DNA from: Gnetum montanum
Taxonomy: Eukaryota > Streptophyta > Gnetopsida > Gnetales > Gnetaceae
Assembly: GCA_015680685.1 (NCBI GenBank)
Contig: MNCI01008012.1
Span: forward strand, 1,070-63,069
Reading direction: 5' to 3'
DNA: 62,000 nt
Position numbers and translations under genes: made by a program. Positions 36,705 to 47,123 of the stretch are shown piece after piece. How positions within the stretch are numbered: the stretch's first letter is position 1; every line of letters begins with the position of its first letter. The notes under the pieces are model-generated. The model was not told the origin of the DNA. It made no database searches and was given only the letters and a program-made list of their open reading frames with translations.

Positions 36705-36790
36705 CAATATCAGGTACCCAATATTGAGTCCAACATGATATTGGATCTATGATATCGTGTCCATAAAAACTATATATATGGACCCCCCAC
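36705..36790 (+). promoter_or_regulatory. Candidate internal promoter of element C
   Basis: GATATC-type repeats (GCAATATCAGGTACCCAATATTGAG, shown here only by its words CAATATC and CCAATATTG) are followed by GATATTGGATCTATGATATC at 36737-36756. That 20-mer matches the LTR U3 at 32230-32249 in 19 positions. TATATATAT lies at 36771-36779, followed by GGACCCCCCACAC. The order palindromes, TATA, C-rich leader copies the LTR layout and lies about 500 bp before ORF2. Confidence 0.6.
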
Positions 36791-37213
36791 ACATATCAAC
36801 ATTATTTTGCACTGTTCACGTGAGGGGAGTTGTTCAAATTTTCTTCCACAAATTGTTAGCTTGTACACCTATTGTTCAAACATCCATAACTTGCTCATTA
36901 ATGCTCATATTCCCATTCCAATTGAACCTGTTTAAACTTGGAGTGTTTAACTTACTCGTGGGGGAATGGTAGCTCCAAGTTGTGCATATTTTTTCTAGAA
37001 ATTCATCGTCACCTGAAGGATATCATACAAGGTAAATGACCCTAAAAATGTTAAAAATGTTGCCAAATTAATTTTATCTCTTCACCCACACCATGAGAAT
37101 TAAATTTTGGAGCCACCTAATCAAATTGGAGCCAATATCAAAACTTTTAGGGGACATTTTTATAAGATTTTCTAACTCTAGATTACACTAAACAAGAAAT
37201 GAATTCATTAAAG

Positions 37214-37281
37214 GTAAGAAGTAAGGTATAAATCAAATTTTGTAAATAACCTTACTATTAGTCGGCCTTGTGTGATTGCAG
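37214..37281 (+). other. Candidate 5' UTR intron before ORF2 (element C)
   Basis: Donor AAAG/GTAAGA at 37213/37214 and acceptor GATTGCAG ending at 37281, directly before ATG 37282. Both sites are at aligned positions in B. At 68 nt it is near the short limit for plant introns. The acceptor alone could serve a longer intron from the LTR leader. Confidence 0.35.
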
Positions 37282-40080
37282 ATGGCTCCTAAAAGAGGAC
37301 AATAAGGAGGACCCTCTCAAGGTGCATCCAAATGACCAAGGAGAGGAAGAGGCTAGGCATCTATTGAGGAACATGGAAAATAGGAGGCACAATCATTCAA
37401 TATCCATCAAGAACATCCTATTGCTCTGTAGTCGGGACATGCTGAAGGTGGAGTTGGTGAAGCACCTAAATAGGGACAACATCTCACGTTGTCCGCTGAG
37501 TGTGTTCAGGAAATTCATGAAAGGTCCACGTTAGTAGCTATGATAGTGGAACTCAAATTTTGACCTTTCATAGAGTTTACTCCCAAAGCAATTAGGGACA
37601 AACTCAAGGAGTCTCCATTATAACCTATTCTCTCTCAAAGTGGTGCCTGGTACCTAGGAGAGATGTACCAATTTTGGCATAATAAAGAAGAAGGCACCAC
37701 CATTGATATTGGTGGTGTTTCTATAGATTTCATTGCTAAAGCTATTTTAGATGTGTTAAATCTTCCGAATATAGGGCCAAAAGTTGCTCACTTTCCCACT
37801 TGCTTCGATGCTGATGCATGAAAGATCTAGTCGAAATGGATGTATGACAAAGAAGAAAAAGTGTATGGAGAGCTAACACTAGAAGAGAGTATTTATTTCA
37901 AGATTGTCACATATCACATCTTCCCCACAAAAGGGCTGAACAAAATCTCCACATATGCAGCTAGAGGAAGTGCAATATTGATGGGCAAGGTTAATGCCAA
38001 CCTACCCCATCTATATCTAACAAATATTTTGAAGAAGTTCGAAGAATGCAAGATAGGGAAGTTCACATTGCCCTTCCCCTATCTCATCAGGAAGCTATGC
38101 CAACGTGTTGGAATTATGGGGTACACCAATGACATCCCCAGAATAGCCCAAAATGCTTCATTTTCTGAATTGCTAAAGCCACCAACCCCAAGAAAAATCA
38201 TTGGTGAGACACTAAAGCTTGAACAAGAATAGAAAATGGGGTCCAATGCACCTCAAACTACAAGGCCTAGCCAACTTCCAAGCACAAGACCTAGTTAGCA
38301 ATAAGAAGTAGGGCCTAGCACAGGCTAGTAAGACCAACCACCATCACCACCATAAGACTATCGATCGTTAATGTGCCATCTCAGGGCCATCGCTGAGATA
38401 GTCTGTTGGGGAATCCATTATGAGACCAATCTCATTAGAGTCATAGACAATGTTGTATGACCCACGGTCTCAATCGATTGCACATAGGATGAGGTATCAA
38501 TTCAAATAGAACGAGGGACATCAAATTGGTCACAATAGATCTTAGGGAATGCTACATCTTTTTAGGTGCAATTAGAAACTAGTGAAGGGGCCATAATAGT
38601 GGTCATGCAGCACCAAGATGTAGCAGGAGCCACAGAAGTGGTCACAAACCACGTAAAAGAATCATTCAACGTCCCTGTTGTGCCACTGGAAAACATTACG
38701 GGAGCACATGATGCTCAAACTTTGGCTAGTCCCTCAATGACTCCTACAGAGCATGAGGATGTTTTCAATCAGTTGTTGCAAATAGGACAAGTGATGACGT
38801 CCCTATTTGACATCCCTCAAGATGTCACAGCAACTTAGTCAGACCTCATCTCCACAAAAGGGAAGCTAGTCATGGCAGAGATCAGGGTCTAGCATGTAGA
38901 GGAGGAGTTGAAAATACTCCAAGAGAAGCTCATCACCCTGCAAGTTGCATAGTAGGACCCATCTCAATTCATCCCCACAGACTAGCTAGAGTTCTTCTAG
39001 ACAGAGAAACTCAATAAATTGTTGGTAGAAAATAAAAGAGTGGTGGAGGTGAAAGAGAAGGGTGATTGGAATGCTTCCAAGGCACAAGCTCAGACATATG
39101 CACATGCTAAAGCACTCAAGGCCTTACAAGAGGAGAATAAACAACTTGTTGCTGACAATCTCCAATTGACCACCGTAGGAAAACAGAAGAATGTTCTCAA
39201 AGAAAATTTTTAGCAGTTATGAGAACAATTAGTCAACATCAACTAGGACATGAATCACTTAGCCAGAGAAAACAAAATCCTCTCAATGGAGGAGGTACAC
39301 ATAATCCATTAAAAGATGGCAATTGAGATAAGTGCATGAAAAAGCAAGGCTGAGCAACATGAGAAGCTAAAGGAACACTTCAAAGATTAGGTGGGGATGT
39401 ATAAACAAGTAATAGAAAAAGAAATTGATATGGCTAAGGCCCATATCAACACTCTCGGTGCTCAAAACACTTACTAGCGGGCCATATTCGATACTTATGC
39501 ATTCGTCCACCAAGCAAAAATCAAAAGTCGAGACTTGTAGATACAAGACCTTAGGGAGTACATGGAGTTGGCAAACCTTTGGTATGCCAACTTAGCCATG
39601 TTAGCAATAGGATGCCCAAGAACAAAGTTAGAAAAGTAGGTAGCTACCACCTACACAAAATATGAAACATAATTTTATGAGCACAAGAAGACGTTGTAGA
39701 AATTAGAAGTGGCAAATTCTAAGTTAGAGGTAGTCAAAACCAGCTACTAAGGATAAAAGGATGTCACAGAAAACTTGGCTCAATGGCTTACGACTTACCA
39801 GGAGTATAAGGACAAAGCCAGAGCCTATGAATAGGGACAATGGCTGTTTACGGCCTGGTATGTCAAGGCCAATCAGATGTTCTTGTAACTACCATGTCCA
39901 TGGGAGGTGCCAAATCCATCAAACATTGAAGCATTAGCATGGATAGCATAGGACCCCTGAACCAAAGAGGAAAAGATCCAGGCACTCCTTCAGAGCCATC
40001 AAATTCCAAAACCTGGAGCATAAGATAAGGGGAAGTGACCCTTGGAGGAACCACCACCACCAGGAACCACATGAGTTCCA
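37282..40080 (+). pseudogene. ORF2 of element C: PF20167-like domain plus coiled coil, stop-riddled
   Basis: One reading frame runs about 930 codons from MAPKRGQ to a Pro-rich tail near 40070 with no net frameshift but dozens of stops. Residues about 90-320 resemble the putative plant transposon protein family (PF20167): GAWYLGEMYQFW, IDIGGVSIDFIAKAILDVL, YHIFPTKGLNKISTYAARG, FPYLIRKLCQRVGI. The C-terminal half (about 530-850) is Glu/Lys/Gln-rich with heptad-like spacing (VEEELKILQEKL, ALQEENKQLVADNLQL), a coiled coil. In 38821-40038 I counted 15 TAG, 6 TAA and 4 TGA in frame. Homologues are in B and G. Its role is unknown; an accessory or envelope-position protein is possible because of its 3' location. 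No signal peptide or clear membrane segment was seen. Confidence 0.65.
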
Positions 40081-40263
40081 ACAAAATTATTTCTTTTTGT
40101 AATTCTATGTCTGTGTCCCAATTTTGTTGTATTCATCTCTTCATTGCAACATGAATAAATTCCTGGTTATTCAATAATACCATACCTATCCATTGTGTAA
40201 TCAATATAAATTTTTCTCATTTTGTTTGACTTGAGGATGAGTTTTTATTTAGTTGTGGGGGTA

Positions 40264-40621
40264 TCATGAATCATGATTTATCCAAGCTCCAATATCGGAT
40301 ATGTAATATTGTGACCTAGATAATGATATTAGTTACATGATATCGTGATTCCTATGTAAGCCTATAAATATACGTTTGGGTGCACAAGAATAGGGGAGTC
40401 AGTAGGTGTAAGTGTAGAGTCTTTTTGTTCATTCTTAGTTCATTTCAATTCTTTCCCCAATGCATGCCTACAGTGTGATGATTGTAATTGTATGGAACCT
40501 TTATTCAAGTATGACGTACTTGGACATGCACATGACTGGTAATAAAGATCGAGATTACTTCATCATTGCAGCATTCACTTAGTTTTAATTGCTTAACTGT
40601 TATTGTTATTTATTTTCTTAA
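40264..40621 (+). repeat. Truncated 3' LTR of element C
   Basis: Starts TCATGAATCATG after the G-rich tract and matches the 5' LTR through U3 and R, including CTATAAATATACG near 40364-40376, then stops near TTATTTTCTTA. The remaining roughly 500 bp of LTR are absent. Confidence 0.85.
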
Positions 40622-41011
40622 GTAGAATAGTACCAGCATTAAATAATTGTCTTTTACAATTATATAAATAGCAAAAATTTGGAAGATTATAATATGTGAT
40701 TAGCTAAATATAAATCTTTTTGCTTGCTTGTAAATATTTTTTACAATTAAAAAGATTGATTTCTACAAGAAAAAACATCAACAAAAATCAAATGATGTGG
40801 AAATAGATTTCACATGCCTAATGGGATCAAGAATACTAACAATCTCTTACTCTACTTTTTAAAAAATTAGTAAAATATTAAATAACTCAAAAAAACATGG
40901 AACTTCAAAATATTCTTCAAATTTGATATCAAAATATGAAGTCCACTTACGAATGATTACCATTGTATACTTATGTATAAGTGATCCTATATGTAGGAAA
41001 CACTGCACCAT
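40622..41011. other. Spacer between C and solo LTR D
   Basis: AT-rich with no gene or recognised repeat. Element C's missing LTR part is not here. Confidence 0.4.
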
Positions 41012-41967
41012 TGAAGCATCACTTATCAACTATATATGTCAACTATGATATCACAGATGCTATGTCGCATCTTCATCAATGCATCTTAGCTAGCTGCCAC
41101 ATCACAAATGCTACATCTTAGATGCTATATGATAAAAACGTTAACATAGCCTCATCAAGTAACCTGAGACGTGCCAACATATATGTGTTGATGCAATCTC
41201 CTTATTTTCCAATAAATATTCAAGCCTCTACCACGTATTTACCATCATTTTTCTTAGTAGTATAGCCAAACACTTGCAGTTTTCTTTTGTAATCTTAGCA
41301 AATAGTCAATGAGTGCCTACAACATGGGTTTGAGTCAACTGTACATTGTCTTATTTGAGTGGCATTGTACCTAAACAAATTTCATGAATGGCAATAAGAT
41401 CAAGAATGATTCATATTTAGTACAACACTTTGACTTATAATAGATTTTCTTTCAATGTAATTTACTTTCCATGTACTTAGTCAATATTTACATTTTTATC
41501 CATATCAATCAAGTGGTAGATTAAGTGCAACCAGTTTCAATCATAAACATATATTCATTTGGTAATCCCATTAGTGTTATTGCTTTGTTCACCTAGTAGC
41601 ATAATACTTGATATTCCCAACAATGTGTATGTGAGTTCAGGACATGTACAAGAAGCTAGGAAGGGACACTTATCGTCCTTAAGCTAGCTTAAGATTTATC
41701 TTCTTGTTATTAATTAGATTAAATTATTAATTTCTATGTTATTATTTATTTTGGTTTAAGGCCCCATTGACATCATAATCATATTCCCCACTTTGGACTA
41801 AACCATACATGATAGAGCTACTACTAGTCTAATTGAGAAGATAGCGACCTATGATCAACACTTAATTATCTAGATACTATACTAATCCCATCCATAGAAT
41901 TCGATCAAATCATGCATACATGCTGTGATTTTTATGGTTGGGTGTTGGGGACACTCATTTCTCATCA
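41012..41967 (+). repeat. Solo LTR D
   Basis: Resembles the element E LTR across R and U5 (TTTGTTCACCTAGTAGCATA..., ACTTTGGACTAAACCATACA) and ends TTTCTCATCA. The following CCAGCTCAAC is not a PBS, so no internal region is attached. U3 has GATGCTATGTCGCATCT-like inverted words. No clear 5-bp target duplication was found and the left end is uncertain. Confidence 0.6.
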
Positions 41968-42900
41968 CCAGCTCAACAAGCAAAAAACAAATGAGAATAA
42001 TACTTTGCATAAATAATTTGATTGTCATGTTTTTGTATCATATCATTTAACTACTAGGCAAAACTTTAATTATGAGGAAGGTAACCCAAAATTTAAATTA
42101 ACACATATTGTGATGTAAGATGAGCTACTACATCTACCATAATAGCATTCAATGTAAATTAAAGTTACAATAACTTATATTTATATAGGATCTCATTACC
42201 TCTTGATTGATACAAGATAATTGATTAATCTTCAAAAGAAATAAACTCCGATGTAGATTCTATGCAAAAGTAATAAATGGAGGAAAATAAATGTCTTTCT
42301 CACTTATCCTTTTCGAATCATTTAAAATTTAAATATAGCGTTGAAGGGAAAAGTTTGCTTAAAGTCTTGAAGTTAGAATCATGAACGTTTGACTTCTTTA
42401 ATAAAGTTTTCATGACTCATCGACCACTGACGTATTAAAACCTTATAAAAATATTTTATAGCATTTTGGGATCGATGAGGATGACTCAAGAGAGCATTTC
42501 TATTTCCATTTTCCATTTTCAGGTAGTTACCAAACCATGGCACCCACTTGCAGGTCCACTGCTACTGTCCAATTGAATTCGAGAAGAAACGTCTACATTC
42601 CTATAACCTAACGCTGTAAGGTAGGTCAGCCATGACGTATTGGTTTCGACAGGAGTGGCCTAACGCTGTATGGTAGGAACAACGCAACCTGTATTGTCCT
42701 CTCAACCAGACTACATTCCTCTGTCATGATGACGCCTTCTATTCTAGACCTGCTCCGTGTTGCACTAAATTTTATGGGCTGCTCTCTGTTCTTTGGTGGA
42801 CTCAAATCAAATAGATATAGATTATAGAAACCTGGTTAGAGCTTGGGCCCAGTTGCCCTCCAAGAAATTAGACTTCCAGAGACTCTGCTTAGAAGAATCA
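41968..42900. other. Intergenic region upstream of the host gene
   Basis: AT-rich to about 42470, then noticeably richer in GC towards the gene. A short direct repeat CCTAACGCTGTAWGGTAGG occurs at 42607-42625 and 42659-42677. An ACCAAACC word (about 42529) could be a MYB-type site; this is speculative. Confidence 0.4.
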
Positions 42901-42913
42901 AATTTGCAATCCT

Positions 42914-42919
42914 TATAAA
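42914..42919 (+). promoter_or_regulatory. TATA box of the secreted-protein gene
   Basis: CTTATAAACG lies 81 bp before the ATG, which places transcription start around 42945 and gives a short 5' UTR. There is no competing upstream ATG between TATA and start. Confidence 0.5.
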
Positions 42920-42994
42920 CGCTACTGCATCCCCAAAAACAAACTCGCAGCTGCTACAAGTATCAGAACCCAACGACGACTGGAATTCCAAATA

Positions 42995-43776
42995 ATGGCG
43001 CATTTTCCATGGTGCGTTTCAAGAGGCTCCTCCATTCTCATGCTGATTCTGCTCATTAACCTGGCCTTTCTCATAATATGCACTCAGGCAGCTCGGCAGT
43101 TATCCTCAGGTACTCCTTAATTGATGCAATTTTCTTTTAGGTTCTGAACACTTTCATCTGAAAGGTGCTACTTTCTCAGCTTCTATTCCTAAGGCTCTTG
43201 TTTTTAAGGTCATGAGACCTGGGTTTTATACCTAAGGTGCTTGTACTTCTTTCTCAGGTTATAAGACCTGCTATTAAGGCTGACCACAGAGGTTAGCCTT
43301 TGGCTCATTACCATTTAGTCGTGAGATGTATTTGGAATAAAAAAAGATCCTCATTAAGTGTCTCAACGCTTACCTTGCCAAGTAAATCTCAAAAGGTCCA
43401 TAGATAACAAAGTCTAACATAGATGAACAAAGTGTAACCTCCTTTGGAATGGCTGAACCCCACTTATTAAAAATGTTATGTTTAATTTGAGGAGAAGAAG
43501 CTTCTTGTTGTTGCAGGAGCAGATGATGAAAAACGGCCTGTTATACCTCCACCGCCTCCAACTGAAAACCCTCCAAGCCCGTACTTGAAGCAAGACACAC
43601 ATCATCACAAAATTCATGGGTCAGCATCTGCTTTCTTATCCCAATTACCACTCGGGAGCAGCAACTTAGTTGCAAAAGCTGCAACGTTTCTTCGGCGCGT
43701 TGCCTGTGCAACTGCTTCAACAGACACATTTTCCCCAATAATCCAACAGCTTCTGTCATGTATCTTTACCTTGTAA
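42995..43776 (+). CDS. Small secreted Pro-rich protein, two exons
   Basis: Spliced CDS from exon 1 (42995-43109) and exon 2 (43517-43776), 124 residues, stop TAA. Donor TCAG/GTACTC and acceptor TGTTGTTGCAG/GAGC fit plant consensus and keep frame (phase 1). Residues about 14-32 are strongly hydrophobic (ILMLILLINLAFLIICTQA), a signal peptide likely cut near TQA/ARQ. Then comes a short charged linker, a Pro-rich stretch at about 45-60 (VIPPPPPTENPPSP), a His cluster (DTHHHKIHG) and an uncharged C-terminus with two Cys. Unlike all surrounding transposons it has no internal stops. I do not recognise the family; the size suggests an apoplastic peptide or peptide precursor. It could still be a decayed or mis-terminated gene, since conservation cannot be tested here. 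Confidence 0.6.
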
Positions 43777-44105
43777 TTTCATATCGAGCTACCTTATGTT
43801 TAGGGGTTTTGCCCTGTCAAATTTCGTGTGCTTGGTGATTGTGTGTGTATATATATATGTTTCCGTGTGCTTGGTAATTGTGTCTGTGTATAGATATATG
43901 TTTCCTTGTTTAGTTAATGCAAATTACAGTGTGCTTCTCTCTTCACGTTTAAATTTTTTCTTGAAGGATACCTGAGTATAATTACAACCGCGCGGTCTGC
44001 TTTCCTAACCCATTAAAAATTATGAGGCGGTTGTTTTTTTGGTTTTTGTAATATAATTAAGTTTCGGAACATTTGATTTCTTATAATTACATAGATATGT
44101 TATAG
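43777..44105 (+). other. 3' flank of the host gene with short tandem repeat
   Basis: A roughly 40-bp unit (GTGTGCTTGGTRATTGTGTS plus a TATAKATATATGTTTCC tail) occurs twice in tandem at 43828-43905. T-rich sequence follows. No further gene. Confidence 0.5.
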
Positions 44106-44940
44106 TGATAATGTTCATCTCGGCCAGCTACGTGGAGGCATGCCCCATCAATGCATGGCCATTGGCATATCCTTTGGATGCGTTGATGCATATGCATTGA
44201 TGTGATATCTCCATAAACCTATAAATATACCAGCATCCATGGTATACTTACCACCATTTAGTTAATAGTGTAGCCAAACTTGTGTAATATCCTCCCATAA
44301 GCATAGATTTGAGTCAATTGTATGACGCTTTATTTCAATGGCACTATACTTGGATACATTCCGTGAATGTCAATAAGATTGAGATTGTTTTATATTTATT
44401 GTAGCACTTTAACTTAGAATATATTTACTTTTAATACAATTTACTTTATATACACTTAGTTAATATTTCCATGCACGATAATCAATTGGTGGAATAAGTG
44501 CAACCAATTTTAAATATAAACACATATTCAGTTAGTAATCCCAGCAACATTATTGCTTAGTTCACCCAAAATCATAACACTTGGTAATCCTAGCAATAGG
44601 TATGTGAGTTCACGATGTGTACGACAAGGTGGGAATAGACACTTATTGCATGTAGAATAGGTTGAAATTTAATTTTGTTACTAATTAGATTAAATAATTA
44701 ATTTCTATGTTATGATTTAGTTAGTCTAAGGCCCCAACAACATCAATAATTATATACCTCACTTTGGACTAAACCATACATGATAAAGTTATTATTCATC
44801 CAAGTGAGATGATAGCAACCTACAATCAACACTTAACAATCTAGATATCATACTAGTTCCATCAATGGAATTTGACCGAATTGCACGTAAACACTTGTGA
44901 TTCATATGGCTCAGTATAAGGGATTACCCACTGCTTATCA
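44106..44940 (+). repeat. 5' LTR of element E
   Basis: 835 bp ending CTTATCA. Related to D and more distantly to A/C/H through the U5 end (ATGGCTCAGTATAAGGG). U3 holds ATGCAT-centred words (TTGATGCATATGCATTGATG near 44190-44210) instead of GATATC repeats. TATA-like CTATAAATATACC near 44219-44231. Confidence 0.75.
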
Positions 44941-44941
44941 T

Positions 44942-44959
44942 TGGCACCGTTGCTAGGGA
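44942..44959 (+). promoter_or_regulatory. Primer-binding site of element E
   Basis: TGGCACCGTTGCTAGGGA, tRNA-Asp type, one base after the LTR. Confidence 0.82.
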
Positions 44960-45069
44960 TGATGCTAATGATCTAAATTTGTTATATTACAAACAATTGC
45001 TATAAAAGAATTAATCACTTATCTTTTAAGAAAATTAAATATTTTAAGCCACGCACATTATTAAATAAA

Positions 45070-45851
45070 AACAAGTCTTCTTCATTTTAGGCCTATAGTC
45101 CATCGCATGATGAGAACATTGATAAGGGTAATGATAGGATCTGTATTTAAGAGAATTGGAGTAAACCACTATAAGCAAGAGTCTCGTATGCCCATTCTAA
45201 CCCTTACTATCAAAGACTATGTTCAACTCTTGTAGACAACCCTAGAGGAGATGGAACAAGTCCTAGAACAAGAAGGGCCTCAAGGCTTAGGACCTCCTAC
45301 AAACCTAGAAGAGATGAACCAAGTGACCATAGTAAGAGATATAAGAGACATATGGATTCTCCCAGTTCACCATCTTCCTCTTTATCTACAACATCTAGTT
45401 ATAACAAAGATGAACATAGGTATAGAGAATGGTCAAGATTAAGATAGAAATAGAGATCAATGACAAGATAGAAGATACCAAATGGCATATAGACAAGATT
45501 ATTGCAATCACATAAATAAAAATAGATATTATCACTATGACATGTCTAATGATGATGAGCCTTTATTAGCTACTAGAGACATGACACAAAATAGGAAGAT
45601 AGTTAGAATACCCCATAGGCATTAAAGGGAAAGTTACATTAAATGACTTGATATGAACAACATTCCTAAATTTAAAGGAGGCTATAATTTTGATCCACAA
45701 CATCATTTGCAAGTCTTCCATGATGCCTACACCTTACAAAATATTGAAAGTACATAGAAAAATCTTAAGCTCTTTCCTAGAATGCTAATAGAAGAAGCTA
45801 AAAGTTAGTATAGATTGTTGGAACCAAGGTCAATCCACTGGTGGTTCATAA
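45070..45851 (+). pseudogene. gag: gag of element E, 5' part
   Basis: Broken frames show the family order: ARVSYAHSNPYY, a charged Ser/Arg linker (HMDSPSSPSSSLST), EPLLATRDMT, LDMNNIPKFKGGYNFDPQHH and LQVFHDAYTLQNIE. The sequence stops at the CATAA duplication of element F. Confidence 0.72.
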
Positions 45852-47069
45852 TGCGGACCTATTGGTCTGTTTTGGTGTGCCCAAAACGTTAAGTAGACAA
45901 AAGTTGTTTGTATGGTTATTATGTTTATAGGACTATGTACACGGGAAACCAAGATGAGCTAAAGGGGACAAAGAACAAACTATCCTATAGCTCAAAGGAG
46001 GAGTTGATCCACATGTCTTCAAACAAACATCCAAAAAATGTGAAAAAGGACCTGATATTGTAGAAGAAAAGTGGACATCATTAAAGCATACAGGAGATCA
46101 AGGTTGCAGACAAGGAATGATGCATTCATCATACAAGAGAAGATGAAGAAAGACATCCTTGGGAAGCAGCAGACATCTTGGCAGATTTGGAGTGAACTTT
46201 GAGAAAATTCAAAAAGACATCTTCAGAAACAGCAAGACTTCTTTCCCTAGTTAAAGATGTGTTTAAATAATTATAACCAAATACAAAAAGACATCTTCCA
46301 GTGAGCAAAGACGTCTTCCAAAGTAGAGACTTTAGAAGATATCTTTTAGAAAACAAAGATGTTCCTAGATTTGAAGCCAAATTCAGAGAGATGTCTCGGC
46401 ACGAGAAAGACATCTCCCACAATTATTAGTGATTATTAGCTATCCATTACAAGAGTTTCAAGAAGGATTTAGCAACACAATAGCTATAAGAAGACTTCAT
46501 TATGCATTGGGAAATGTTCAAGCCTTGTTGTAATCATTGTACAATCATTTGTAGTCATTAAATTCTCTATTGCTCTTCCTTGTCTTATCATTTTGGGATT
46601 GTAAAGTGTGTTGTACCTAATTGTACAAGGATCAACAACTTGAGTTGCAATATTTCCTTGTAATTCTTGTTCTTATTGTCCTACAGGGTTGATGTCCTTG
46701 AGCTTGTTAAGATCCTACAAGATTGAGTTGTTGGTGTGATGGTACAACACTCTAGTGTGGAGCTCAATATTGTAAAGTTTGTGGAAGCCTTGAAACCATG
46801 CTTGACAAGAACTTATGGGGTTGAGTAATTGATGCTGCAGTACAACACTCTAAAGCAGGGCTTGACGATTGTATAAGGTGTGGACCCTTCAACCACAATT
46901 TGAGAGCAACAAAGTCTAGAGGTGTGCTTGTAATCTACCCTCTGAGTGTGAAGTACCTAAGTTGGGGAATTACGTAAATTTGTGTGTGTGTGTGTGCTTT
47001 TTTTGTTTAAGTTTTGATTTGGGGAACTTATTCATTCCCCCATTCCCTTTCTAAGTTCAATGATCCACA
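45852..47069 (+). repeat. 5' LTR of element F
   Basis: 1218 bp, starting TGCGGACCT and ending GATCCACA. U3 (46130-46410) repeats AGACATCTT/AGATGTCT words many times, including palindromic AGACGTCT near 46307. A GT microsatellite lies at about 46981-46997. Antisense ORF 46129-46422 is an artefact of these repeats. Confidence 0.9.
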
Positions 47070-47071
47070 AG

Positions 47072-47083
47072 TGGCATGAGAGC
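47072..47083 (+). promoter_or_regulatory. Primer-binding site of element F
   Basis: TGGCATGAGAGC, compare TGGTATCAGAGC complementary to initiator tRNA-Met; two bases after the LTR. Confidence 0.75.
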
Positions 47084-47123
47084 CTAGTATTCTTTATTTC
47101 ATCATCAACTTCAAGAGTGAACA

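Larger units (their letters stand above)
32203..40621 (+). mobile_element. Element C: gag + ORF2 LTR element, 3' LTR truncated
   Basis: Plus-strand element with a full 5' LTR (32203-33060), PBS, decayed gag, spacer with AATAAA and conserved block, TATA region, roughly 930-codon ORF2, G-rich tract (GTTGTGGGGGTA, 40252-40263) and a 3' LTR cut after about 358 bp. No target duplication can be tested because the right end is missing. No protease, RT or integrase motif was seen. Same arrangement as B. Confidence 0.88.

Noticed and set aside
38821-40038. UAG reassigned to glutamine
   Set aside because: TAG often replaces CAG in dead ORFs, but TAA and TGA also occur, element A's 652-codon gag lacks internal TAG, and the elements are otherwise typical plant transposons. 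CHG deamination explains it better.
37282-40080. Retroviral envelope protein
   Set aside because: The 3' position is env-like, but no signal peptide, cleavage site or membrane anchor is visible, and the sequence is PF20167-like plus coiled coil.
42040-42075. Third tRNA-like copy (TTTTGCCTAGTAGTTAA on the minus strand)
   Set aside because: No B-box-like partner at the right distance.
42995-43776. IDA- or CLE-type peptide hormone precursor
   Set aside because: The secreted protein has a Pro-rich stretch but not the conserved C-terminal peptide motif of these families, so no name was given.
46129-46422. Antisense 97-aa ORF, and similar ones at 57331-57568
   Set aside because: Inside the two LTRs of element F, produced by reiterated GACATCTT words.
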